Assembly (NCBI GenBank): GCA_900112325.1
Contig: FOLJ01000012.1
Span: 62,001 to 126,000 of the forward strand
Reading direction: 5' to 3'
Length of the DNA: 64,000 bases
DNA from: Micromonospora sediminimaris
GTDB lineage: Bacteria; Actinomycetota; Actinomycetes; Mycobacteriales; Micromonosporaceae
Position numbers and translations under genes: made by a program. Positions 16,350 through 24,469 of the stretch are shown piece by piece. Position 1 is the first letter of the stretch, and each line of letters opens with the position of its first letter. The notes under the pieces were generated by a model, which saw only the letters and a program-made list of their open reading frames with translations, was not told where the DNA came from and did no database searches.

Positions 16350-18152
16350 CTACCTGGACTGCGCCATCAGCTCGGCCAGATCGGCCAGGCTCTCGGCCTC
16401 GAAAACCGAACGCATCGGTACGGTCACGCCCAGCTCTTTGCGCATCCGGCTGGCCAGCTTGGCGGCGAGCACCGAGTGCCCACCCAGCTCGAAGAAGTTG
16501 TCCTGCGGCGTCACCTCGGTGATCTCCAGCGTCTCGGCCACCAGGCCGCACAGCCGGTCCTCAAGTGACGGCGCGGAACCCGAGCCGTCGACTGCGGGCT
16601 CACCGTCGGGCGTACCGGCCGCCGGTGACGGGGCAGGGCGCTGCTCGGCCGGGGCCGTCGCCGCCCGCTCGGCCAGCGCCTTGCGGTCGATCTTGCCGTT
16701 CGGCAGCGTGGGCATCCGGTCGAGCACGACGACGGCGGACGGAACCATGTGCTCGGGCAGTGCGGCCCGGGCGTGCTCGCGTACCTGCGTCGCCACCATC
16801 GGCTGCTGTCCCGAGGCCGTCACGTAGGCGACGATGTGCTGCGACGAGGCGTCGGCGCCGCCGAGTACCGCCACGGCCAACTCCACCGCCGGGTGGCTTT
16901 CCAGCCGCGTCTCGACCTCGCCCAGTTCGACCCGGAAGCCGCGCACCTTCACCTGGTCGTCGACCCGGCCGGTGAAGTAGAGCTGCCCGTCGGCGGCGCG
17001 TCTGCCCCGGTCGCCGGACCGGTACATCCGGCTGCCCGGCGGGCCGTACGGGTTGGCGACGAAGCGTGCCGCGGTCAGGCCCGGACGGTGCAGATAGCCC
17101 CGGGCCATGCCACTGCCGGCCAGGTAGAGCTCTCCCTCGTCGCCGTCGCGCAGATCGCGTAGGTGCTCGTCGAGCACGTACACCGCGCTACCGTCCCAGG
17201 GCGAGCCGATGCTCACCGTCTCCTGCACGCCCTCGACCGGGCCACCGATCGACGTGCCCACTGTCACCTCGGTAGGACCGTAGCCGTTGAACAGGCGCCG
17301 GCCCTGCGACCACTGCGTCGCCAGGGCTCTGGTGCAGACATCTCCGGTCGAGGTGAGCGTGCCGCCGGACAGCAGGCCCGCGCTGTCGGTGATGCTCAGC
17401 GCCACCGGGGGCAGCGTGGCGTGGTCCACCTCGTACTTCACCATCGTGTCGCGCAGCGCCTCGCCGGGCATCAGATCGTCCTGCTCGGCCATCACCAGCG
17501 TCGCGCCGTGCATGAGGGCCATGGTGAAGTCCCAGAACCAGGCGTCGAAGCTGAATGAGGCCCACTGCAGCACCCGCTCGCCGGACCGGATGCCGTACAC
17601 CCGGGTCTGGGTGGAGACCAGGTCCGCCACCCCGGCGTGGGTGAGCGCGACTCCCTTGGGTACGCCGGTGGAGCCGGAGGTGTAGATGACGTACATCAGG
17701 TTGTCGGCGGTCAACGGCGCCCGCCGCTCCGCCGCGGTGACGTTGTCCCCCCGTTCGCCCGCGCACTCCGCCACGACGGCGGGATCGTCGAGCACCATCT
17801 CCGGCACACCCAGATCCAGCGTCGCGACGCCGCTGGTCCGGATCGACAGCATGGCCCGTGCGTCGGTGACCATGTGGGTCAGCCGCTCGCCCGGGTAGGT
17901 CGGATCGAGCGGCAGGTACGCGCCGCCGGCCTTCAGCACGGCGAGAACCGCCGTGATCAGGGTGTCCGAGCGCGGCACCGCGACCGCGACCAACGAATCC
18001 GGACCGACACCGGCCGCGATGAGCCGACGGGCCAGGCGATTCGCTCGTGTGTTCAGTTCCGCGTACCCGACGGTGGTGTCGCCGAAGATGACCGACGGAG
18101 CGTCACCGGCCTTCAGCACGCTCGCCTCAAAGAACTCCGAAACAGTGTCCAC
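16350..18152 (-). CDS. Free-standing NRPS adenylation-thiolation didomain
   Basis: 600 residues: adenylation domain (about 1-500) with IYTSGSTGVPKGVALTH, NGYGPTE, YRSGDRGRR and the A10 lysine in LPNGKIDRKAL, then a linker and a carrier domain with the pantetheine serine in FFELGGHSVLAAKL. There is no condensation or thioesterase domain. By hand alignment to GrsA the specificity residues read approximately D-A-W-T-T-T-G-V-G; I cannot name the amino acid from that. A-T didomains paired with a P450 and an MbtH protein are used to beta-hydroxylate Tyr, His or Trp. The TDO and halogenase nearby make tryptophan the likely substrate. GTG start at 18152 follows GGAGGCGGA. Confidence 0.92.
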   Translation of the reverse strand: MDTVSEFFEASVLKAGDAPSVIFGDTTVGYAELNTRANRLARRLIAAGVGPDSLVAVAVPRSDTLITAVLAVLKAGGAYLPLDPTYPGERLTHMVTDARAMLSIRTSGVATLDLGVPEMVLDDPAVVAECAGERGDNVTAAERRAPLTADNLMYVIYTSGSTGVPKGVALTHAGVADLVSTQTRVYGIRSGERVLQWASFSFDAWFWDFTMALMHGATLVMAEQDDLMPGEALRDTMVKYEVDHATLPPVALSITDSAGLLSGGTLTSTGDVCTRALATQWSQGRRLFNGYGPTEVTVGTSIGGPVEGVQETVSIGSPWDGSAVYVLDEHLRDLRDGDEGELYLAGSGMARGYLHRPGLTAARFVANPYGPPGSRMYRSGDRGRRAADGQLYFTGRVDDQVKVRGFRVELGEVETRLESHPAVELAVAVLGGADASSQHIVAYVTASGQQPMVATQVREHARAALPEHMVPSAVVVLDRMPTLPNGKIDRKALAERAATAPAEQRPAPSPAAGTPDGEPAVDGSGSAPSLEDRLCGLVAETLEITEVTPQDNFFELGGHSVLAAKLASRMRKELGVTVPMRSVFEAESLADLAELMAQSR

Positions 18153-18296
18153 TCCGCCTCCGACGCAGCTTTCCTGCCGATGTGGTTCCGAACATAACGG
18201 TGGTGGCACGGCCCTTCGCCGTACGCTTTCTCGGATCTGTCAATCTCCTTGCGGGTGGACGGACCGCGAGGTCCAATTCACCACGTACGCACCGAC

Positions 18297-18875
18297 TCAC
18301 CTCGACCGGTCCTTCTTCGACACCGCAGTGACGGCCCGCCGCGTGTCCACCCGAGGTGTGGACGCCCGTGATCCGGGCTCGACGAAGAAACCACGTCCCC
18401 AGACCGTACGGATCGCGAGACCGACGATCTCCAAACGCCGGCGTAGCCGCATGACGTGCAGGTCCAGCGCGTTGCTCGACGAGCTGGCCCCGGAGCTTTC
18501 CAGGATCTCCCGCAGCTCGGTCCGGTAGACCAGCTGGCCGTACCTGGTCAGCAGCGGCGCCAGCATCTCGCACTGCATCAGAGAGAGCGTGACGGATGTG
18601 TTGTTGAAGTACAGCATTCCGGCCGGGTCCAACACCGGCTTCTCGTTGAGCACTGCCCGGGCCGCCAACTGACGGACCCGGACCTGGAGGTCTTCCCGTC
18701 CGATGGGCGGGCGTACCCAGTCCTCGTAAAGGCTGAGTTGGTCCGGCGGTGCCGCGCCGTGTTCCACGATCAGCAGACAGAGGTGCTGCTGCTCGTGGCA
18801 CTCCGCGCGGATGTCACTTTCCGCAGGCCAACGAACGAACTTAACCCGGTTCTTGACATCGACCATCGCCTGCAT
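18297..18875 (-). CDS. OmpR-type winged-helix regulator with no clear receiver
   Basis: 192 residues. The C-terminal part (about 90-170) is an OmpR/PhoB DNA-binding domain: TLSLMQCEMLAPLLTRYGQLVYRTELREIL, NALDLHVMRLRRRLE and a terminal hairpin VWGRGFF. The N-terminal 80 residues do not show the acidic pocket or phospho-acceptor site of a receiver. It lies alone between the A-T gene and the antiporter operon, so it is a candidate pathway-specific activator that does not depend on phosphorylation. ATG 18875 or 18866 may start it. Confidence 0.75.
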   Translation of the reverse strand: MQAMVDVKNRVKFVRWPAESDIRAECHEQQHLCLLIVEHGAAPPDQLSLYEDWVRPPIGREDLQVRVRQLAARAVLNEKPVLDPAGMLYFNNTSVTLSLMQCEMLAPLLTRYGQLVYRTELREILESSGASSSSNALDLHVMRLRRRLEIVGLAIRTVWGRGFFVEPGSRASTPRVDTRRAVTAVSKKDRSR

Positions 18876-18930
18876 CCCCCATAGCCACCATGTCTCGATG
18901 GGAATTAAGAAATGCCACCCTTGAGACTCC

Positions 18931-20340
18931 TCACAGGTCTGTCTTCTTTGCGTCCCAGCGCTGAACCGGCGCGCCGGTCACCAGCGGGTGGTCTCGTCGG
19001 TCCGGCCCGGAGGGCGATGCCGGCGACCCGAGCTTCCCCTCGCGCCTGAGCGACCAACGCACCAGCGGCCCGGTCACCGCCGTGGTGAGCACGGCGACGA
19101 GCACGAGGACGCTGTATCCCAACTGGTTGAGGAAGCCGGCCTGGTAGCCGATGCTCAGCACGACCAGCTCGGTGACCCCTCGGCAGTTCATCAGGATGCC
19201 GAACCGCAGCGCCTCGCCGTTCGGCATACCGGCCAACCGAGCCACCCCGCCCGCCCCGACGATCTTGGTCACGACGGCCGCCACGAACACCCCGGCGAAT
19301 ACCAGCCAGGTGATCGGCGCAGTGCCGATCAGCCCGACCGAGGTCGTCAGGCCGACACCGGCGAAGAACAGCGGTAACAGGATGAGCAGGGTGAAGCCCT
19401 CCAACTGCTGACAGATCCGTTCGACGACCAGCGAATCGCGCGGTACAGCGACGCCGAACAGGAAGGCGCCGACCACCGGATGAAGCTGGATGGACTCAGT
19501 GAGCACCGAGTAGCCGATCGCTCCGGCCACCAGCACCACCGTCAGCGACTGACCAGAGCCCAGCCGTCGGACCAGCGCCAGCAGCAGCGGGCGGACGCAC
19601 AGGACGGTCACCAGAACCAGCGCGGCCCCGAGCAACAGGACGCGCAGCCCCCCGCCGCCCGCGCTCTGCCCGGCCAGCAGGAAGGCCAGCACCAGCCAGA
19701 GCAGGCCGTCACCGATGGCCGCTGCCGAGATGGACAGCACACCGACGCTGGTGTGCCGCAGTTTCAGGTCGTCGAGGATGCGTGCCAGCACGGGCAACGC
19801 GGTCACCGCCATGGCCAGTCCGACGAACATCATCGTGCCCGCCGGCGAGCCCTGCGAGCCGACGAACAGCCCGCCGGCAGCGGCGACGATGCCCATGCCG
19901 GCCAGCCACGGCAGACCCATGCCGGCGACCACCACCGCCCCGACCACGCCCTTGCGCTCGATCCGGTCGGTACGCAGTTCACAGCCGAGCAGGAAGACGA
20001 AGATGACCAGGCCCAGTTGCGCGACCTTGTCCAGCCCTTCCGTCACCGCCGGGGGGAACAGGAACCCGGTAGCCGCCGGCCAGACCACACCGAGCAGGGA
20101 CGGGCCGAGCACCAGACCGCCCACCATCTCGCCGACCACGGAGGGCTGACCGAACCGGCGGGCCAGCCCGGCGCACACCTGGCAGGTCACCAGGACCACC
20201 GCGACCGCGAGCAGGAATCGGGTGAGCGAGCCCCCGTCGTGCGGGCCTGCCGTGTCCCACAGCGGCACCGTGCTCACCAGCACGACGAGGCCGACGGTCA
20301 CGCCGAGCAGGGTCCGGGCCCGGGCGGACAGGTTCATCAC
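18931..20340 (-). CDS. CPA2-type cation/proton antiporter
   Basis: 469 residues with about 12 membrane helices and the CPA2/KefB-like pattern (GQPSVVGEMVGGLVLGPSLLG near residue 65; QLGLVIFVFLLGCELRTD near 108). Antiporters of this family recur in actinomycete peptide clusters and are proposed to help export or self-protection; that role is inferred. GTG 20340 overlaps the MbtH stop, so it is coupled to MbtH. Last gene of the leftward operon starting near 23.4 kb. Confidence 0.85.
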   Translation of the reverse strand: MMNLSARARTLLGVTVGLVVLVSTVPLWDTAGPHDGGSLTRFLLAVAVVLVTCQVCAGLARRFGQPSVVGEMVGGLVLGPSLLGVVWPAATGFLFPPAVTEGLDKVAQLGLVIFVFLLGCELRTDRIERKGVVGAVVVAGMGLPWLAGMGIVAAAGGLFVGSQGSPAGTMMFVGLAMAVTALPVLARILDDLKLRHTSVGVLSISAAAIGDGLLWLVLAFLLAGQSAGGGGLRVLLLGAALVLVTVLCVRPLLLALVRRLGSGQSLTVVLVAGAIGYSVLTESIQLHPVVGAFLFGVAVPRDSLVVERICQQLEGFTLLILLPLFFAGVGLTTSVGLIGTAPITWLVFAGVFVAAVVTKIVGAGGVARLAGMPNGEALRFGILMNCRGVTELVVLSIGYQAGFLNQLGYSVLVLVAVLTTAVTGPLVRWSLRREGKLGSPASPSGPDRRDHPLVTGAPVQRWDAKKTDL

Positions 20341-20600
20341 GCCCGCGAGCCGGTCGACGGGGCCGAGTCCGCTCTACCGCCGGCAGCGCCGTACTCGGGC
20401 ACGGCGTCCCGCAGGCTCTTCGGCCGCATGTCGGTCCAGGACCGATCGATGTGGTCCACGACCTCCCGTCGGGGCGCCGGACCGTACACCACCTGCCAAC
20501 CGGCGGGGACGGTGATGCCGGTCGGCCACAGCGAGTACTGCTCCTCGTCGTTGCACAGGGCCAGGAATTCTTGACTGTCGTCGTCGAACGGATTGGACAC
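20337..20600 (-). CDS. MbtH-like NRPS accessory protein
   Basis: 87 residues. The family signature is complete: NDEEQYSLWPTGITVPAGW, then SWTDMRPKSLRD. MbtH proteins bind and activate adenylation domains; the only NRPS A domain in the window is at 16350, making that its partner. The C-terminal tail after VPEY is about 15 residues longer than usual. Confidence 0.95.
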   Translation of the reverse strand: MSNPFDDDSQEFLALCNDEEQYSLWPTGITVPAGWQVVYGPAPRREVVDHIDRSWTDMRPKSLRDAVPEYGAAGGRADSAPSTGSRA

Positions 20601-20719
20601 GCGGACAACCCCTCAGGATCTCGAATGGTTTCCGGATGGCGACGGGTAAGGGTTGTGGCAGGCGCCGGTCCTCGTGGCTGGTGTGGTGGTGGCCGGCGAG
20701 GTGGGTGAGTGTCCGGTTG

Positions 20720-22417
20720 TCAGGCCGGTGCGGGTGCCGCCTTCTCGATGAACAGTTGTCGCGCTTTCGCTCGTTGCAGCTTCCCGCTTGTGGTCTTGGG
20801 GAGGCTGCGTCTCGGTACGAGGTGAACCTGGGCCACGGGCACACCGCTGCGTGCGCTGACCGCGGACCGCACCGCCTGGCGTAGTTCTTCCTGCTGATCT
20901 GCGGGCACGTACGACTCGACGATGAGGTGCAACTCCTCCGAGTCGCCGCCCTCGGGGCGATGGCCGACGGCGACGACCGTGCCGAGGCGGACGCCCGGGA
21001 CCGCCTCGGCCGCCTGCTCGAAATCCGACGGGAAGTAGTTGGCGCCGCGGATGATGATCAGATCTTTGGAACGTCCGGTGATGCGGATCTCGCCGTCTCG
21101 CAGGTAGCCGACGTCGCCGGTCTTCCACCAGTCCGGCTCGGCGATGGCCGCAGCGGTCTCCGCCGGCAGGTCGAAATATCCGACCGTGCGCGACGGGCTG
21201 CGGAACTGGATGTCGCCGATCTGGTTGTCGCCCAACGGCTCGCCGTCACCGTCGACGACGCGGATCTCGGTACCCACGACGGGCGCACCGCAGGCGACGA
21301 CCTGCATCCCGCTCGCCTCCCCCGGGTCGACGTCGATCACCTGACCGTGGGTGACGGCGGCCGTGCGGTCGATGGTGTCGACCCGGACCGGCGCGTTGTG
21401 CGGCGACATGCTGATGGTCAGGGTCGCCTCTGCCATGCCGTAGCAGGGCATGAAGACGTCCTGCCGCAGACCCCACGGGCGGAAGCGATCGACGAAACGC
21501 TGGATGGTGCCGGGGTGGATGGGTTCCGCTCCGCAGAATGCCATCCGCCAGGACGACAGGTCGACACCCTCGAGATCGCTGTCGCGGACCCGGTCGGCGG
21601 TGTAGCCGTAGGCGAAGTTGGGCGCCGCCGCGAGGGTGCCCCGCATCGCCGTGATGTTGCGTAGCCACTCGACCGGTGAGCGCAGGAACTGCGTCGGCGG
21701 CATGAGGACGCTGCTGCCCCCGGTGTAGACGGGAACCATGATCCCTGAGATCAGGCCCATGTCGTGGTAGAGCGGAAGCCAGCTCACCGACGTGTCCTCG
21801 GCCGACCACCCCGTCGCCGCAGCGCTCTGGGCCAGGTTCGCGGCCAGGTTCGCATGCGAGATCATGACGCCCTTGGGCCGGCCGGTCGATCCGGACGTGC
21901 ACTGGATGAACGCCAGGTCGTTCTCGGACGGCAGACGGAACCGCTGCAACGAAGCCTCGGCGGACGCGGCACGCTCCTGCAGCACGTCCGCGTCGATGAA
22001 CACCGTGTCCGTCACGGCCTCCGACGCCTGAACCACCGCGGCCCTGGCCAGGACGGCCGCCGGCCGCAGGTAGGCCACCAGGTCCTTCACCTGGCCGTCG
22101 AATCCCGCCGCCCGCCCGAAGCTCGTCGGCACCGCGATCGCCGTCGGGGCAGCGCCGAGCAGCTGACACCCGAGGAACGCCGTCACGAACGTCCAACTCG
22201 TCGGCAGGCAGAACAGCACCCGGTCGCCACGCCGCACGCCGTACTCGGCGAGGACCGCGGCACAACGCAGCGCGTCGTCGAACACCGTGTCGTAGCGGCG
22301 CGACTCCACCCGCCCCGGCTCGGGTACCACAGCCATTTCCGCCCCGTCCGAGCCGCGCTCCGCCTGGGCCGCCAGGGCATGCATCACCGTCGGATAACTC
22401 GGCACAACTTCACTCAT
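20720..22417 (-). CDS. Fatty-acyl-AMP ligase (FAAL-like)
   Basis: 565 residues. ANL-superfamily enzyme with FIQCTSGSTGRPKGVMISHANL, the FAAL-like WLPLYHDMGLISG and FMPCYGMAEATL, KTGDVGYL, GRSKDLIIIRGANYFPSDFE and the catalytic Lys in LPKTTSGKLQR. FAALs form acyl-adenylates from free fatty acids and pass the acyl group to a carrier protein, not CoA. The carrier at 23112 and PPTase at 22542 lie directly upstream in the same operon. It differs clearly from the second copy at 34107, so the two are not recent duplicates. Acyl chain length cannot be read. Confidence 0.9.
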   Translation of the reverse strand: MSEVVPSYPTVMHALAAQAERGSDGAEMAVVPEPGRVESRRYDTVFDDALRCAAVLAEYGVRRGDRVLFCLPTSWTFVTAFLGCQLLGAAPTAIAVPTSFGRAAGFDGQVKDLVAYLRPAAVLARAAVVQASEAVTDTVFIDADVLQERAASAEASLQRFRLPSENDLAFIQCTSGSTGRPKGVMISHANLAANLAQSAAATGWSAEDTSVSWLPLYHDMGLISGIMVPVYTGGSSVLMPPTQFLRSPVEWLRNITAMRGTLAAAPNFAYGYTADRVRDSDLEGVDLSSWRMAFCGAEPIHPGTIQRFVDRFRPWGLRQDVFMPCYGMAEATLTISMSPHNAPVRVDTIDRTAAVTHGQVIDVDPGEASGMQVVACGAPVVGTEIRVVDGDGEPLGDNQIGDIQFRSPSRTVGYFDLPAETAAAIAEPDWWKTGDVGYLRDGEIRITGRSKDLIIIRGANYFPSDFEQAAEAVPGVRLGTVVAVGHRPEGGDSEELHLIVESYVPADQQEELRQAVRSAVSARSGVPVAQVHLVPRRSLPKTTSGKLQRAKARQLFIEKAAPAPA

Positions 22418-22541
22418 CGACCCCGCTCCTCACAACCTGGGACGGCCTCACTGACAGCCCTCAACCACATCCAGCACATCGCGCTCCCCCGCGCGCCGCG
22501 TCGTCCCGGCGGACCGCCGCGTTCGCCGGCACCGAAACGCC

Positions 22542-23102
22542 TCACCGCCGCACCGCCAGGGCAAACGCGAGGCCGTCCGCATAGCGGGCCCACACCGGTA
22601 CCGACAGGCCACCAAAGGAGGCAATCAGCCCATCACCCGCCCGGTGCAGCTTGATTCGCCAGAACAGCACGCCGTCACCGACCGCCATCCCGTCCAGCGC
22701 CTTGAACGCCGCCTCCTTGGCGGAGAACAACTCGACCGGGCGGTACCGGCCGTCGGGCGCGAGCAAGGTACGCCGCTCCCCCTCGTACAGGACAAAATCG
22801 ACCATGCGCTCGGTGACGGCCGCGTCCTCGATGTCGACGCCTACCCCGGCGGCGCCGGGGACCACCACCGCGACCGCCACCCGCTCGGTGTGCGCGATGG
22901 ACCCGGGGTAGCCGCGCGGAAAAGCCGGCCTGCCGCCGGCGACGCGCGGCACGCTCCGGACGACCGAGCCCGCCGCGGCCAGCGCCGCCGCGGCGGCCTG
23001 ACGGCCGGCCACGAACTGTTCGTCGGGCCCGTTCGGCGGCGCTACCGGAGACCATTCGAGGTACGTGCCCGGTGTGACGAGGGCTCCGAGTCCAGCGGTC
23101 AC
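22542..23102 (-). CDS. 4'-phosphopantetheinyl transferase
   Basis: 186 residues. EntD/Sfp-type core with GSIAHTERVAVAVV, metal-binding GVGVDIED and FSAKEAAFKALDGM. It would convert the A-T didomain and the three stand-alone carrier proteins to holo form. GTG start lies 9 bp after the carrier-protein stop. Having its own PPTase suggests the locus can act independently of the host's general one. Confidence 0.92.
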   Translation of the reverse strand: MTAGLGALVTPGTYLEWSPVAPPNGPDEQFVAGRQAAAAALAAAGSVVRSVPRVAGGRPAFPRGYPGSIAHTERVAVAVVVPGAAGVGVDIEDAAVTERMVDFVLYEGERRTLLAPDGRYRPVELFSAKEAAFKALDGMAVGDGVLFWRIKLHRAGDGLIASFGGLSVPVWARYADGLAFALAVRR

Positions 23103-23111
23103 CGAGTCACC

Positions 23112-23366
23112 TCAGACGCGCAGCGCCACGACGTGCTCGGCCAGCGAGCTGATCGAGCGCAGCACCTCCGGTTGGATGTCGTCGTCCCACTCGAAGCCGA
23201 ACGCATCCTCCATCGCCACGAGCAGGCTGACCAGCGCGGCGGAGGACAGCCCCTGTTGGCGCAGCGACACCGTGTCCGACACGGTCCGGACGAAGCTGTC
23301 CGGGCCGTGCATCTCGACCAGCAGCTCGCGAATGCGCTGCCGGGTCTCTGTCACCTGGTCAGCCAT
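23112..23366 (-). CDS. Acyl carrier protein 1
   Basis: 84 residues, acidic, helical. The expected pantetheine site is the second serine in QGLSSAALVSLL. ATG 23366 overlaps the end of a short degenerate frame. It sits next to the PPTase and upstream of the FAAL, so a role as the FAAL's acyl acceptor is likely. Confidence 0.85.
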   Translation of the reverse strand: MADQVTETRQRIRELLVEMHGPDSFVRTVSDTVSLRQQGLSSAALVSLLVAMEDAFGFEWDDDIQPEVLRSISSLAEHVVALRV

Positions 23367-23493
23367 TGTTGTCGACCTCGTCGACAAACCTCGCCACCGA
23401 GGCCGGCTGCTCAATCCTCGTCGGATTCTTTTCGAGTTGAAAACTGCTGAGTGTCACGTTCGGCGGACACCCAGGAAGGTCACCAGCAGACAC
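23359..23493 (-). pseudogene. Internally deleted copy of the alpha/beta hydrolase gene
   Basis: A 44-codon frame begins VSAGD behind the same ribosome site as the hydrolase at 27546-28412 (26 identical bp, see repeats). It ends ASVARFVDEVDNNG, close to the intact gene's ALVAKFIDEVETRA. The 3' DNA also matches (CGACCTCGTCGA and onward, about 22 of 26 bases). The roughly 245 codons between are missing. It is followed by a carrier-protein gene, just as the intact hydrolase is, which points to an old duplication of a hydrolase-carrier unit followed by deletion. It could still be translated as a short leader coupled to the carrier gene. Confidence 0.65.
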
Positions 23494-23505
23494 CACATCC
23501 CCCTT
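23480..23505 (-). repeat. 26-bp direct repeat, copy 1
   Basis: Identical to 28399-28424. It covers the ribosome site (AAGGGGG) and first codons (VVSAG) of the hydrolase remnant. Confidence 0.85.
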
Positions 23506-23869
23506 GTTCATCCCCTGCGCGCCCAAGGCGCATTCGGATGACTGCGTCACGTCCCGCCAGCGCACTTGATGGGCGCACCTCAGTCAGGTGAGCGTCCACC
23601 GGGCGTCGCCTCCATGGCGGCGCCTGATGGCGCGACAACCGCACTGATCTCGTGGCATCGCGCGGATTGCGCCCATTCCCCAAACCGGCGGAGCACTACC
23701 GTACGCTATCATCTGATCGACGTACTGCAATCCATTAATTCTGCATACCCTGTTGTGCGCTTCCCACGTGACAGGCAGCGAATAATGGGTCGAACCACAC
23801 CTGTGAACCGCCGGGAGGAAGTTTCCATTTCCCGACGGTCCACAGATGTTGACAAAATCCGGACGCGAC
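23506..23869. other. Intergenic region upstream of the carrier-PPTase operon
   Basis: 364 bp, more AT-rich than its surroundings. It holds the 42-bp element (23727-23768) and otherwise no convincing gene or hairpin. Confidence 0.6.
23727..23768 (-). promoter_or_regulatory. Conserved 42-bp upstream element, copy 1
   Basis: Matches 32534-32575 at about 37 of 42 positions, including TTAATTCTGCATA and TGTGCGCTTCCCACG. It lies about 230 bp before the carrier-PPTase-FAAL-MbtH-antiporter operon. Likely a promoter or operator shared by the two long leftward operons. Confidence 0.7.
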
Positions 23870-24469
23870 CTAACGCGCGTCGCGCCACATGAAAGAGGTA
23901 TTGATGCCGAGAATCGCCTCCTGGGAGACCACCCGGAAGCCGAACCTCTCGTAGAGCACGACGTTGCGGTCGACATCCGCCTGGAGGAACGCCGGCACCT
24001 GCTGCCGGTCCACGTCCGCGAGAAAGGCCGTGAGCAGTGCCGAGCCGATCCCGTACCCCTGCTGGTTTGGGTGGACCGCGATCGGTCCGATGTGCCAGTG
24101 GGGTTTGTGGGGTTCGTGCTTGGCCCGTCCACCCACCACCTTCAAGGCACGCGGCAGCCCGAAGCCCATCGTGCGGACCTGCGAGGGCACCGATTTGATC
24201 TTTTCGCGGACCGTCATCTGGCAGTGCGGCCACTCCGCGGCCTTGAGCACCCCGGCGAGCTCGCCCTCCCGCTCGGCGACGAGCACGTGGCTGGCCGTAT
24301 TGCCGAGCTTGAGGGTACGGGCAGCGTGTTCCATGATCCGGGCGGCCTTGTCGCGGTTGCCGCCGGCGATCGCCAGGTTGCTCGGATTCAGGGCGAACGC
24401 GAGGCCGACGATCCGGCTCGCCTCGTCCATCTCGGCGGGCGTGATCCGCCGTACGGTCACCACGCTCAT
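23870..24469 (-). CDS. GNAT-family N-acetyltransferase
   Basis: 199 residues. Acyl-CoA binding motif A is HIGPIAVHPNQQGYGIGSALL; the C-terminal VVLYERFGF strand is also typical. It starts inside the stop of the aminotransferase-reductase fusion (ATGA), as last gene of that operon. It may acetylate the amine product or an intermediate, as tailoring or self-protection; the acceptor is not known. Confidence 0.85.
   Translation of the reverse strand: MSVVTVRRITPAEMDEASRIVGLAFALNPSNLAIAGGNRDKAARIMEHAARTLKLGNTASHVLVAEREGELAGVLKAAEWPHCQMTVREKIKSVPSQVRTMGFGLPRALKVVGGRAKHEPHKPHWHIGPIAVHPNQQGYGIGSALLTAFLADVDRQQVPAFLQADVDRNVVLYERFGFRVVSQEAILGINTSFMWRDAR

Noticed and set aside
16350..18152. Naming the A-domain substrate as Trp from the specificity code
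   Set aside because: The code read by hand (about D-A-W-T-T-T-G-V-G) does not match a signature I can recall with certainty; Trp is argued from context only.
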